This document shows, piece after piece, positions 24,201 to 36,200 of a DNA stretch of 64,000 nt. A program made the position numbers and the translations under genes. The DNA is taken from positions 117,286,680 through 117,350,679 of the forward strand of contig CM036160.1 in assembly GCA_020631735.1 (NCBI GenBank), read 5' to 3'. The first letter of the stretch is position 1. Every line of letters starts with the position of its first letter. Below the pieces are notes generated by a model. It saw nothing but the letters and a program-made list of their open reading frames with translations. It did not search any database and was not told the origin of the DNA. Origin of the DNA: Saccharum officinarum (Eukaryota; Streptophyta; Magnoliopsida; Poales; Poaceae).

Positions 24201-27200
24201 AATACATCCTTAAGTGAGGACAAATCATCTAATAGCATTATGACATATAAGGCATGTATGAGAAACATGAAACAGTTTACCTGTATTCCATCTAGAACCT
24301 TTAAGTGATGCGCAAATATTATTGTTTTCTGACAGCTAGACTGGGGATCCAGGTTATGGTTAGCACCAAATCCATTCATGATAAAATGATTTGAGAACCA
24401 TTCACTAAACCCAGACAATTTTGCGATACCAATCTCTTGTGGGGTGAGATCCCTTGGAGATTTCTTGCAATCATCATCTGGATAAAAAATAAAGAGAAGC
24501 AAATTTATGCAGAGCTACCAGAACCATCATACTAGTCGTGGACGCAGAAGAGAGAAAAATCACAGGGTGATATTAAAATTCATTAATATATGTAACTGAA
24601 ATCTCATGTTAGCAGTTAGCACCATGAATATACCTTCTTCCTCTTTTGTATTTTCATCATCATTGCTTTTGCAGGGCAATTCAACTGTAAGAGTTCCATT
24701 ACAACTGCTAGAGTTCACCCTTTTGACGCATGAAGATGTGGCTGCCCTGATATCTGGTGCCTTTAGCTTCAACCAAATAATCTGTCGACGCTTAGGGGGC
24801 AGCTCATTCAACAAATGTTCCTTCAGTCGCCTAATCTATAACGCAGAAGCAGATGAAGCAGTTAACTTTAGCTGTGACGGAGCTGACGTTAATAAGAAAT
24901 CAAATCTCAACACAACATATCATGTGATTGCATGGCTTGTGACAAATGCAATAGTCTTTAATAATGGCAAGCATATTATTAGGAAATGAATGCTTCATTT
25001 ATTTATAAATCAGGTTATAGAACAGTAACCTTTTTTTTGGCTAGAATGTTTGCCAACAGTAACACTTATCTGCCAATTGCCTTTGAACCAATAAAAAATT
25101 CAATGAAGAGGGCTAAATAATTGCATCAGCAACAAAAAAATGAAAATACTGTGCAATTGGTGGCTAAAAGAAACCCAAGTGCTAGTATCGTTAAATAGTT
25201 AATTGTGTAGATACATGAGTCAGAATAACAGACCAACAAACAGTATGGATTGAACTACACCAATGGAGCAGAGGTAACATATCACAGTAAGCTATCAATT
25301 GAAGCTTAAGTGGCTGAAAGAGCAAGAACAAACCATGACAGTTTGACTGAGCAAAACATTTAACTCTGTCAACCGCGTACCCTTAGAGAAGTCCTGCATA
25401 TAAAACAAATTACAGCCTTAATGACCTAAGAATGTTTCCACAAAGATACTAGCGGCAAAATTAATTCCTCTTTCATAGCATTTCTTCTATAATACCTGCT
25501 CTATAGGGCTTTTCTGTTATAAACCACTATAATTATTAACTGGTTTGCAGAACTCCTGTTTCTTTAAGGGGGGAAACTAGTTGTAAAAAGTTTTTCATGC
25601 ATTATTTCATGGTTCGCTATATTTAGTTTCTACATGAACAGCATAGATTTTACCCCCACTAAGCATAACGAATAACAGCTCTGCAGACAGCCCATAGGAG
25701 CCATAGCTTAGGGAATAGAGCTAGTAACAGTGATATGCCTTTATAAACCAAGGAATCACATACCTTAAATATTTTCCCCTGATAACTTCGTACAGCATGC
25801 AGCAAGCAATATTTTTTCGCATAATCAAGTTTATTAGTACCAAGCATGCGGGGCCTGAAAGCAGTGGGGCAGGGTGATTAACAACAATATTGCAACAGAA
25901 CAATGTAAAGAGCTCCATAAGACCAAGACAGTAAGATGCCATTTTCTTTTACTTACCATAGCATATTTATCTGGTGGTAGATATCAAAAGGTCTATTATC
26001 ACCTAGGAGAAAATAAATAGTAAGTAACAACTTCGTTTTAGAAATATTTAAGTACAGCAACATAGAGTTAAATGTTGTAACAGATTTTATGGATCCCAGT
26101 CTATCATATTTTAATGCTTCAAAGACAAAATAATAGAGACAAAATCATAATACAAAGCAGTAAAAAAATGCTTTTGAACAATTCAGGACATCCTGAGCAT
26201 GCACAGGCATAAGCTTTAACGTGGTAAAGTGAAGATATTACATCTCACACCATAATATAACCAGTACAGACGCTTAGCAGGTAATGCATTAGACAATAAG
26301 GTCTATGCACAATTATGCCATATCAACATGAATGTTCATAAGGCACTCACAGCAATTAGTGCCACCAATACTATCAAAAGAGTAAGACAAAAAAAAACAT
26401 CAAGATCATTTTGCAGTTGCTGATATTTTGAAATCATCAAGTCATCTCGACAAAACATCTCATATCACAAGTATTTTCATGCATCCCGGATGAAATATAG
26501 AGAGTACAATTTCAATAGCACAAGGAACTCAAAGAGTATGATGGATATCTTTATAACCTTGAGAGAGAGGGTGTCCCCGAGAGCAATATGATGCGGTCAA
26601 TTTTTGAAGCTAGATGTAGCACAGCTTTTGTCTATCACAAGACAAGCAAGTCAATACAAGAAGCGAGTGGAATGCTGATATTTCAGACTAGTAATAAAAA
26701 ACTAAATGAATCAGATGTGGCAACTAGTTCCTTTTTTTATAGAAGTGCATAGACATGTGGAGAATCAAGCTGAATGATGAAGAAATGTGGAAGTTCACTA
26801 AATCATCTCGAAGTCAATTTTTTTTGTAATATAGAAAAGTAAGCCTAACAAAGTCATGATCTTAAAAATAATGATAGGATGTGTCAAATAACAAGGAACA
26901 GAATCTCCTTCATAAATTGAGGCATTCGAGAGCTGTATGTGATGGATAAGTCTCATGTGTGGTTGGTCTTTGTGGGGCTGTGCTGCTCACATGGTCCTTA
27001 TGGCTGTTTTTCTGTTTTTAGGACAGCATCTTAGACTAGAGGACAGCATCTTAGACTAGAGGACATCATCTTAGACTAGAGGACAGCATCTTAGCTAGGA
27101 CAGCACTTTAGCATCTTAGACTAGCATCTTAGACTAGCATCTTGGCATATGCTTGGCTGGCTAGCAGCCTATAAGTATGTAACTCCAACCCCTCAGGTTG

Positions 27201-30200
27201 GCATGGCATTGTATGAGTTTGTGTGAGAAATAAACCAGAAAATTGCCCCAACTCCTAGTGTCATCCTCTCTCGATGAGAGTAAGGATTCAGCTACTACCA
27301 AGAGTGCGAATCCAGCGACTAACAAGTGGTATCCGAGCCGTACTATCCTGTAGCCTGAGCATCTCCTGCTCTTCTCCTTCCCCGGCCTCGCAGCAGCCCC
27401 AACCACAGCCGGTAGCAGCAGCAGCTCCGGCTGCCCCTGCTCTCCACACAGCAGCCCCCTCGATAGCGCGCCATGTCCGCAGGCCAGTCTCAGGGCTCGG
27501 TCGCCTCGAGCACGCGGCGTCGGCAGGAAGCCGACCTCGCCGCGGCAGAGAAGCGCGAGCGAGCGGCAGCAGACGCCGCTGCAGCAGCGGCAAGGGCATC
27601 GAGGCTGGCAGCAGCGGAGCTAGCAGCAGCTAGAGCTGAGGTGGAAGCAGCGGCGGCGGCGGATGCAGCGCGTGCAGCAGCAGCGGAGGTCGAGGTTCTA
27701 CGCGGCAGCAACAGCAGCTCCATCGCTGCTGATGACAGCGCCGACGCGGACCTCGAGCTGCTGGAGAGGGAGGCATCGCGAGGGCGAGCGGCGCAGTGGG
27801 CAGCCGTGCACGCCCACGAGCGCGGCGGCAGCCCAGACAGGCGCAGACACGCCGGCGGCGCTCCTGAAGGAGGCGCGCACGGCGGTGGCGCTCCTAGAGG
27901 AGGCGCGCATGGCGGCGGCGGACGGGTCGACGGAGAGCGCGGCCTTCACAGGCAGCGCGGCTCTCTCTCCCCGGTTCGGTACCGTGGTCACCACGAGTAC
28001 CAGGCTGTCGTCAGGGACGTCGGCCCCGGCGGCGGGTGGCCTACCCTCACCAAGACCAACTATGTTGAGTGGGCTGCGGTGATGAGGGTGAAGCTCCAGG
28101 TGCGGCATATGTGGGATGCAGTCCGGTACGGCGACGTCGACTACGACCAAGATCGACGGGCGCTGGATGCTCTCATTGCTGCAGTCCCGCCCGAAATGCA
28201 GTTTTCGCTTACCAGCAAGCGAACTGCCAAGGAGGCTTGGGACGCCATCGCTGCAGCACGCATCGGCAGCGACCGCGCCCGCAAGTCCACACTGCAGGCA
28301 CTTCGCAAGGAGTGGGAGAACCTGGCCTTCAAGCCAGGTGAGGACGTTGATGACTTTGCTCTCCGTCTCAACACTATGTTGCAGAAGTTGGTGCAGTTCG
28401 GCGACGACACCTACGGCGAGGAGAGAGCTGTTGAGAAGCTCTTCCGCTGCGTCCCCGAGAAGTACAAGCAGATGGCTCGCTCAATCGAGTCTCTGCTGGA
28501 CCTCTCCACGATGACGATCGAGGAGGCGTTGGGCCGCCTCAAGGTCGTTGACAGCGATGAGCCACAGCGCCTCTCGGGACCCGTCACCATTGGCGGGAAG
28601 CTCCTCCTCACTCGGGAGCAGTGGGCTGCCGGCCAAGGTGACAGGAAGAAGGGGGAGCCTTCTTCCACGACAGGCGGCCGCAAGCGTGGCAAGCGTGGCA
28701 AGCCACGCAAAGACGCCCCGGCAGGGGCGCGAGGACGTGCCGAGGGTGATGATCGTGGAGGCGCTCAGGGCGGCGCCGCTGGCAAGCAAAAGCCAGCACG
28801 AGACGAACCTTGCTACAACTGCGGCAAGCTTGGTCATTGGGCCAAGGATTGTCGACAGCCACGACGCGGCCAGGCCCACGTCGCGCAGGCGGAGGAGGAG
28901 CAGCCGGCTCTGTTCATTGCTCATGCGAGCATCGAACTATCTCCAGCGGCACCGGCCGCAACGGCTCTCCTCCACCTTGACGAGCCAAAAGCACACGCCC
29001 TCCTCGACGACAGCTCCGGCAACAACAAGACCGACGGGTGGTGCCTTGACACCGGCGCCACCCACCACATGACCGGGCGGCGGGAGTTCTTCACCGAGCT
29101 CGACCCAAGCGTTCGAGGCACCGTCAAGTTCGGCGACGCCTCCGCTGTGGAGATCAAGGGCGTCGGCTCTGTCGTCTTCGTCGCCAAGACTGGCGAGCAC
29201 AGGCTGCTTACCGGTGTCTACTACATCCCCGCGTTGAGGAACTCCATCATCAGCTTGGGACAGCTGGATGAGAGCGGATCGCGCGTGGAGATCGAGCACG
29301 GGGTGCTGCGCATCTGGGATCATCGACACCGGCTCCTGGTCAAGGTCAACAGGAGCAACCGCCTCTACGTCCTTCACGCACAGGTGGCGCAACCTCTTTG
29401 TCTTGCAGCCCGCCGCGACGACGACGCTTGGAGGTGGCACGAGCGCTTTGGGCACCTCAACTTTGAGGCCCTAAGGCAGCTCGGCAGCAAGGAGATGTTG
29501 CGGGGCATGCCGCACGTCGACCACGTGGAGCAGTTCTGCAACACCTGCGTCCTCACCAAGCTGCGGCGGCTTCCTTTCCCTCACTAGGCAAGCTTCCGCG
29601 CCAAGGAGAAGCTGGAGCTCGTACACGGTGACCTCTGTGGCCCCGTGACACCGGCTACACCTGGAGGCCGGCGCTACTTCCTTCTCCTCGTCGACGACAT
29701 GTCCCGCTACATGTGGGCTATCCTGCTCGACGCCAAGGCAGCCGCGGCGGACGCCATCAAGCGTCTTCAAGCTGCTGCGGAGGCGGAGTGCGGCCGCAAG
29801 CTTCGGGTCCTACGCACGGACAACGGCGGCGAGTTCACGGCGGCCGAGTTCGCGGCGTACTGCGCCGATGAGGGGATCCACCGCCACTTCTCCGCGCCGT
29901 ACACTCCGCAGCAGAACGGCGTCGTCGAGCGCCGCAACCAGACGGTGGTGGCCACCGCCCGTGCCCTCCTCAAGCAGAGAGGGATGCCGGCGATCTACTG
30001 GGGTGAGGCGGTGATGACTGCCGTCCACTTGCTCAACCGCTCCCCCACCAAGGCCCTCGACGGCAAGACGCCATACGAGGCCTGGCACGGGCGCAAGCCC
30101 GCGGTGAGCCACCTTCGCGTCTTCGGCTGCCTGGCCTTCGTCAAGGAGCTCAACCACGTCGGCAAGCTCGACGACCGGAGCACGCCAGGGGTCTTCATCG

Positions 30201-33200
30201 GCTACGCGGAGGGCGCCAAGGCCTACCGCGTCCTCGTCCCTGCGACACGGCGCGTGCGCATCACGCGGGACGTCGCGTTCGACGAGGGGCGAAGCTGGAC
30301 GTGGGGCAAGATGGTGGATGACGACTCGACTCCGACGACCAGCGATTTCGTCGTCGACTACGTCCACTTCAAGGAGGCGGGGGAGCTAGCAGCTCGTCCT
30401 CACCGAGCTCGCCTACCCCACCACCTCGCTCGCCACCACCTCCGGCGAGTCCTTCACCACCGCCACCACCAGCTCCGGCAAGTCCACAGGCTCCGGCGAG
30501 TCCACCACCAGCACCGCCGGCCACGCCTCGCTCCTACACCGGACCCTACCTCTTCAGGCTCGGCACCGGCAGCTTCGGCCCACGACGAGCAGCGCACAGT
30601 GGAGTTCGCCACTCCGCTGTCCAACGACGAGGATCGCATCGACGCCTACCACGGCGGCGAGCCTCTGCGCTACCGTACCGTGGACAACCTCCTCGGCGAG
30701 CAGCCGGTCCCTGGACTGGCACAACACGACTTTGAGGCGGAGCTGCACCTCGCACAGGACGATGGCGAGCCTCGTTCCTTCGCCGAGGCGGAGAGGGATG
30801 CGGCATGGCGTGCCGCGATGCAGATGGAGATGGACGCCGTCGAGCGGAACAAGACGTGGGAGCTGGCCGATCTTCCAGCCGGCCACCACGTCATCTCTCT
30901 CAAGTGGGTCTTCAAGCTCAAGAAGGACGAGACCGGAGAGGTGATCAAGCACAAGGCGCGTCTGGTGGCGCGCGGCTTCGTCCAGCAAGAAGGAATCGAC
31001 TTCGACGACGCATTCGCGCCCGTTGCACGGATGGAGTCTGTGCGACTCCTCCTTGCGCTAGCTGCCCAGGAGGGCTGACGTGTCCATCACATGGATGTCA
31101 AGTCGGCGTTTCTTAACGGCGACTTGAAGGAGGAGGTCTACGTGCATCAGCCGCCGGGATTTGCGATTCCCGGCAAGGAGGGCAAGGTGCTCCGCCTGCG
31201 TAAGGCCCTCTATGGCTTACGGCAGGCACCGAGGGCGTGGAATGCCAAGCTGGATTCCACGCTGAAGGGGATGGGTTTCGAGCAAAGCCCGCACGAGGCG
31301 GCCATCTACCGGCGGGACAGCGGAGGAAAGGCTCTGCTGGTGGGTGTCTACGTCGACGACTTGGTGATCACCGGCACCAAGGATGCGGAGGTGGCGGCAT
31401 TCAAGGAAGAGATGAAGGCCACCTTCCAGATGAGTGATCTGGGGTCTCTCTCCTTCTACCTGGGAATCGAGGTGCACCAGGATGACTCCGGGATCACGCT
31501 TCGACAGACCGCCTACGCCAAGCGCATCGTTGAGCTAGCTGGGCTCACCGACTGCAACCCAGCCCTCACTCCGATGGAGGAGAGGCTGAAGCTGAGCCGC
31601 GACAGCACGACGGAGGAGGTGGACGCTACGCAGTACAGGCGTCTTGTGGGGAGCCTTCGCTACCTCGCCCACACACGGCCGGACTTGGCATTCTCCGTCG
31701 GCTACGTTAGTCGGTTCATGCAGCGACCGACGACGGAGCACCAGCAGGCTGTGAAGAGGATCATCCGCTACGTTGCGGGGACTCTCGACCACGGCCTCTA
31801 CTACCCGAGGTGCCCTGGGGCGGCACACTTCGTCGGGTACAGCGACAGCGACCACGCCGGCGACATCGACACCAGCAAGAGCACGAGCGGGATCCTCTTC
31901 TTCCTCGGCAAGTGCCTCGTTAGCTGGCAGTCGGTAAAGCAGCAGGTGGTGGCCCTGTCCAGCTGCGAGGCCGAGTACATAGCGGCCTCCACCGCTTCGA
32001 CTCAGGCGCTCTGGCTCGCTCGACTGCTTGGTGATCTCCTTGGCAGAGACACTAGAGCGGTGGAGCTCAGGGTGGACAGCAAGTCCGTTCTGGCCCTAGC
32101 AAAGAACCCCGTGTTCCACGAACGCAGCAAGCACATCCGGGTGAGGTACCACTTCATCCGAGGCTGTTTGGAGGAAGGGAGCATCAAGGCGAGCTACATC
32201 AACACCAAGGACCAGCTTGCGGACCTGCTCACCAAGCCCCTTGGGAGGATCAAGTTCCTTGAGCTCTGCTCCAGGACCGGGATGGTTCAACTCTCCCACA
32301 AGACGACGCACAAGACTTAGGGGGAGAATGATGGATAAGTCTCATGTGTGGTTGGTCTTTGTGGGGCTGTGCTGCTCACATGGTCCTTATGGCTGTTTTT
32401 CTGTTTTTAGGACAGCATCTTAGACTAGAGGACAGCATCTTAGACTAGAGGACATCATCTTAGACTAGAGGACAGCATCTTAGCTAGGACAACACTTTAG
32501 CATCTTAGACTAGCATCTTAGACTAGCATCTTGGCATATGCTTGGCTGGCTAGCAGCCTATAAGTATGTAACCCCAACCCCTCAGGTTGGCATGGCATTG
32601 TATGAGTTTGTGTGAGAAATAAACCAGAAAATTGCCACAACTCCTAGTGTCATCCTCTCTCGATGAGAGTAAGGATTCAGCTACTACCAAGAGTGCGAAT
32701 CCAGCGACTAACAGTATGCTCATACTGAAACATGATGTTGTTTATTGTTTATTTTTTTCATGATAACATCAATACCTCATTTTTTTCTGGTTTCGTCATG
32801 CAACGTATGTTGTGCGATTCATCAACAATCATCAGTGCCCATGTTCTATTCACCATACTTTCCCTAAGGCGACTTAGCATCTGGTAAGAAGTAATCACTG
32901 CCTTTGGAGTAGCATTTAGATGTTCAAGACTGTCTTGACGACCAAATACTGAAAATGAGAAAATAATAGATATAGATATAATTTAAACATCTAAACATAT
33001 GGTCCTTATATAAAATAGGAAATATCAGGTGCACAAGAGCATACTGGTGAAACATATGCAAAAACTCAATCCCATCCTTCGGATCCAAATATTCAATCTT
33101 AAAGGTTCAACTTCGAGGTGGGAGTTCTCTCATCCCTCTTGGGGTGACTGAGGTCCACCTCACTTCAGTCCTTCATATTGGATCCATGGGGTGAGATTGA

Positions 33201-36200
33201 GTTGGTGCATATTGTTACAAATGACCGACTCATCTATTACCATGCCCAAAGGGGCAGATATGGTGATGTACAAAGTGCAGATAGCACCCTACACTAGTGA
33301 GTAATTACAAGAGGTGCATATACATCTAACACCCCCCTCAAACTCATGGTGGGTCAACAACACTGAGTTTGGAAAGAAAAATCTATGTTGCGCCCTAGTC
33401 TGAGCCTTCGTGAAGAAATCCACCAATTGAAACTCTGAAGGCACATAGTAAAGAGCCACCACCTCATCATGTACTTGCGATCGCATGTAGAAAGCATCAA
33501 CACCAATGTGTTTGGTAAGTTCATGCTTGACAGGATCACGAGCAATACTGATCGCCCCAATGCTGTCAGAGGATAGAGGAGTCGGTGTGGAAGTCGTCAC
33601 ACCGAAATCCTCAAGTAGCCACCTAAGCCATGTGACCTCAGCCGTCACGGTCGCCATAGCCCGCAACTCAGCCTCAGCACTGGACCGGGAAACTGCCATC
33701 TGCTTCTTGGTTTTCCAGGCAATCAAGGAGGACCCAAGAAAGACACAATAAGCCAAAAGGGAATGGCGATCAGAATGATCACTAGCCCATGTCGCATCAG
33801 AGTACGCCTGAAGTTGAAGAGAACTAGAGCGAGGGAAGAACAAGCGGCGTGAGATGGTGCCACGAAGGTATCGAAGAACACGAAGAAGATGAACATAGTG
33901 GAGCTGTGTGGGAGCAGAAACGAACTGACTCATAATATGAACACATGACAAATGTCAGGACGAGTAATCCCAAGGTAAACAAGGCTCCCAACAAGGTGAC
34001 GATAACGAGTGGGATCATCAAGGGGAGCACCATCAGTAGACCGCAGGTGAACACCTAGCTCCATAGGTGTATCAACAGTGCGTTGATCGGTGAGAGCAGC
34101 ACGAGAGAGAAGATCCTGAATGTACTTCTCCTGGGAGAGGTAGATGCCATCAGGCATGGAAGAGACCTCGAGACCAAGGAAGTAACAAAGAGGACCCAAA
34201 TCAGACATCAAGAATTTTTCACTAAGACGCTTCTTCACAAAGTCAATGAACTGAGAATCATCACCAGTGATGATCATGTCATCGACATAGAGAAGAAGAA
34301 GCGTGCGACCACGAGGGGAAATGTGGACAAAGAGAGCGGGGTCGTGGTCGCTGGGCTTAAAACCAGCAGCAGTGACAACAGAGGAGAAGCTCTCAAACCA
34401 GGCCCGAGGAGCCTGCTTGAGGCCGTAGAGAGAGCGACGCAGCCGGCAAACCATGCCATCTGGAACAGAGTATCCTGGAGGTGGCTGCATGTAGACCTCC
34501 TCACGCAGCTCGCCATTGAGAAAGGCATTCTTGACATCAAGCTGGGAGATGGACCATTGTCGGACAGAAGCAACAGCGAGAAGAGTCTGGACTGTAGTCA
34601 TGTGAGCAACGGGAGCAAAAGTCTCATCATAATCACGACCTTGCTCCTGCTGAAAATCACGAGCCACAAGACAAGCCTTGAAGCGCTCAATGAAGCCATC
34701 AGAGCGAGTCTTGATCTTGTAGACCCACTTGCAAGTAATAGGGGTCACCTGAGGCGGCAAAGGGACAAGGTCCCATGTACCGGTGCGCTCCAAGGCGGCC
34801 ATCTCCTCAGCCATGGCGAGCTGCCAGTCAGGGTGGACAACAGCCTCTCGGTACATGGCTGGCTCAACCAGCGCAACAGCAGTAAAGCCATAGCGATCCG
34901 GAGGATGGAGAGTACTACGGTCACGAAGAGCATACCGAGAGGACGACTCTGGAGATCCAAGAAGCGAGGGAGAAGAAGGTGGTGGAGAGGAAAGAGGAGG
35001 TCGTTGGCGACGACTATAAACGTGAGTGAACTCACGAGGAGGTCCGCCCATAGGGGTTGGCCCAAGAAGCGACGGAGAAGACGCATGTGTGGGTGCTGGA
35101 GTGAGGATGGGAGGGAGCTCGTGAGAGGGCACCTCCAATGAGGGTCTAGGAACAACAGGGGGAATGGAAGGTGGAGTGGAGGTAGGTAGAGGCGAAGAAG
35201 GCAAGGGAGTGCGTGAGTGAGGCAGCGGAAGACGCACGTCAGGAAGAGTCAAGAAGGAGATAGACTCAACATCAGTGGAAGAAGAACCGAAGGAGGAGCG
35301 AAGGTAGTAAGGACGGGATTCATCAAAGGTGACATCCCGAGAGATCCTCATCCGACGGGCAACAGGATCATAGCAGCGATAACCCTTATGCTCAGTACTG
35401 TACCCAAGGAAGACACACTCAACTGACTGAGCAGTCAGTTTGGTGCGCTCGCGAGGACGGAGAAGAACAAAGCAGACACACCCAAAACATCGGAGGTGAC
35501 TGTAGCGAGGACGATGACCAAAAAGGCGCTCGTAGGGAGTACACCCCTGAAGAACGGTGGAGGGCTGCCTGTTAATAAGAAAAATAGCTGTGGAGACAGC
35601 CTCAGCCCAGAAGTGAGGTGGAAGCTGAGAGGAGAGCAAGAGAACACGAGAAGTCTCAAGAATGTGACGATGCTTACGCTCAGCCACACCATTCTGAGCA
35701 TGAGCACCAGGGCAAGAGAACTGAGCAAGTGTACCTTGATCAGTAAGAAAGCGACGATGCGCGTCAGAGACATACTCTCCAGCAGAATCAGCACGAAAAG
35801 CACGAATGTGTGAATCAAACTGAGTGCGAATTATAGTAGCAAACTGCTGATAGATAGACAGAAACTGACCACGAGAGGACATAAGATAGATCCAAGTAAA
35901 CCTCGAATAATCATCAATAAATATACATAATAGGAGTGACCCCCTTTTGAAACAAAAGGAGCACGACCCCATACATCAGAGTGAATGAGATCAAAGGGAC
36001 GCTGCGACATAGAATCACTGGAAGGATAAGGGAGTTGTAGCCAATGTTTTCCTAAACACTAAACGGTAAACAGTCGGCCACCTTTCGTTTAGCGTTTAGA
36101 CCGTTTAAACGGTGTTTAAACGGAGTTAAACGGCCTAAACGGTTTTGTACAATAACAATAAAATATACATATTTATGTAGGTAAAAATAAAATTTGCTAG

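Larger units (their letters stand above)
26940..32713 (+). mobile_element. Ty1/copia LTR retrotransposon, element 2 (in ZRANB3-like intron 4)
   Basis: Complete 5774-bp element with two 385-bp LTRs (26940-27324 and 32329-32713) and TSD GTATG at 26935-26939 and 32714-32718. It has a primer site TGGTATCCGAGC at 27327 and polypurine tract AGGGGGAGAA before the right LTR. The LTRs differ at three positions of 385, so insertion is young. It lies antisense to the host gene. It is nearly intact: one continuous reading frame is broken only by two stop codons. Confidence 0.96.

Noticed and set aside
27000..27160. CRISPR-like repeats AGGACAGCATCTTAGACTAG
   Set aside because: Tandem units without unique spacers, duplicated in both LTRs of a plant retrotransposon; not a CRISPR array.
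34083..35141. 352-codon plus-strand open frame
   Set aside because: Antisense shadow of the reverse transcriptase of copia element 3.
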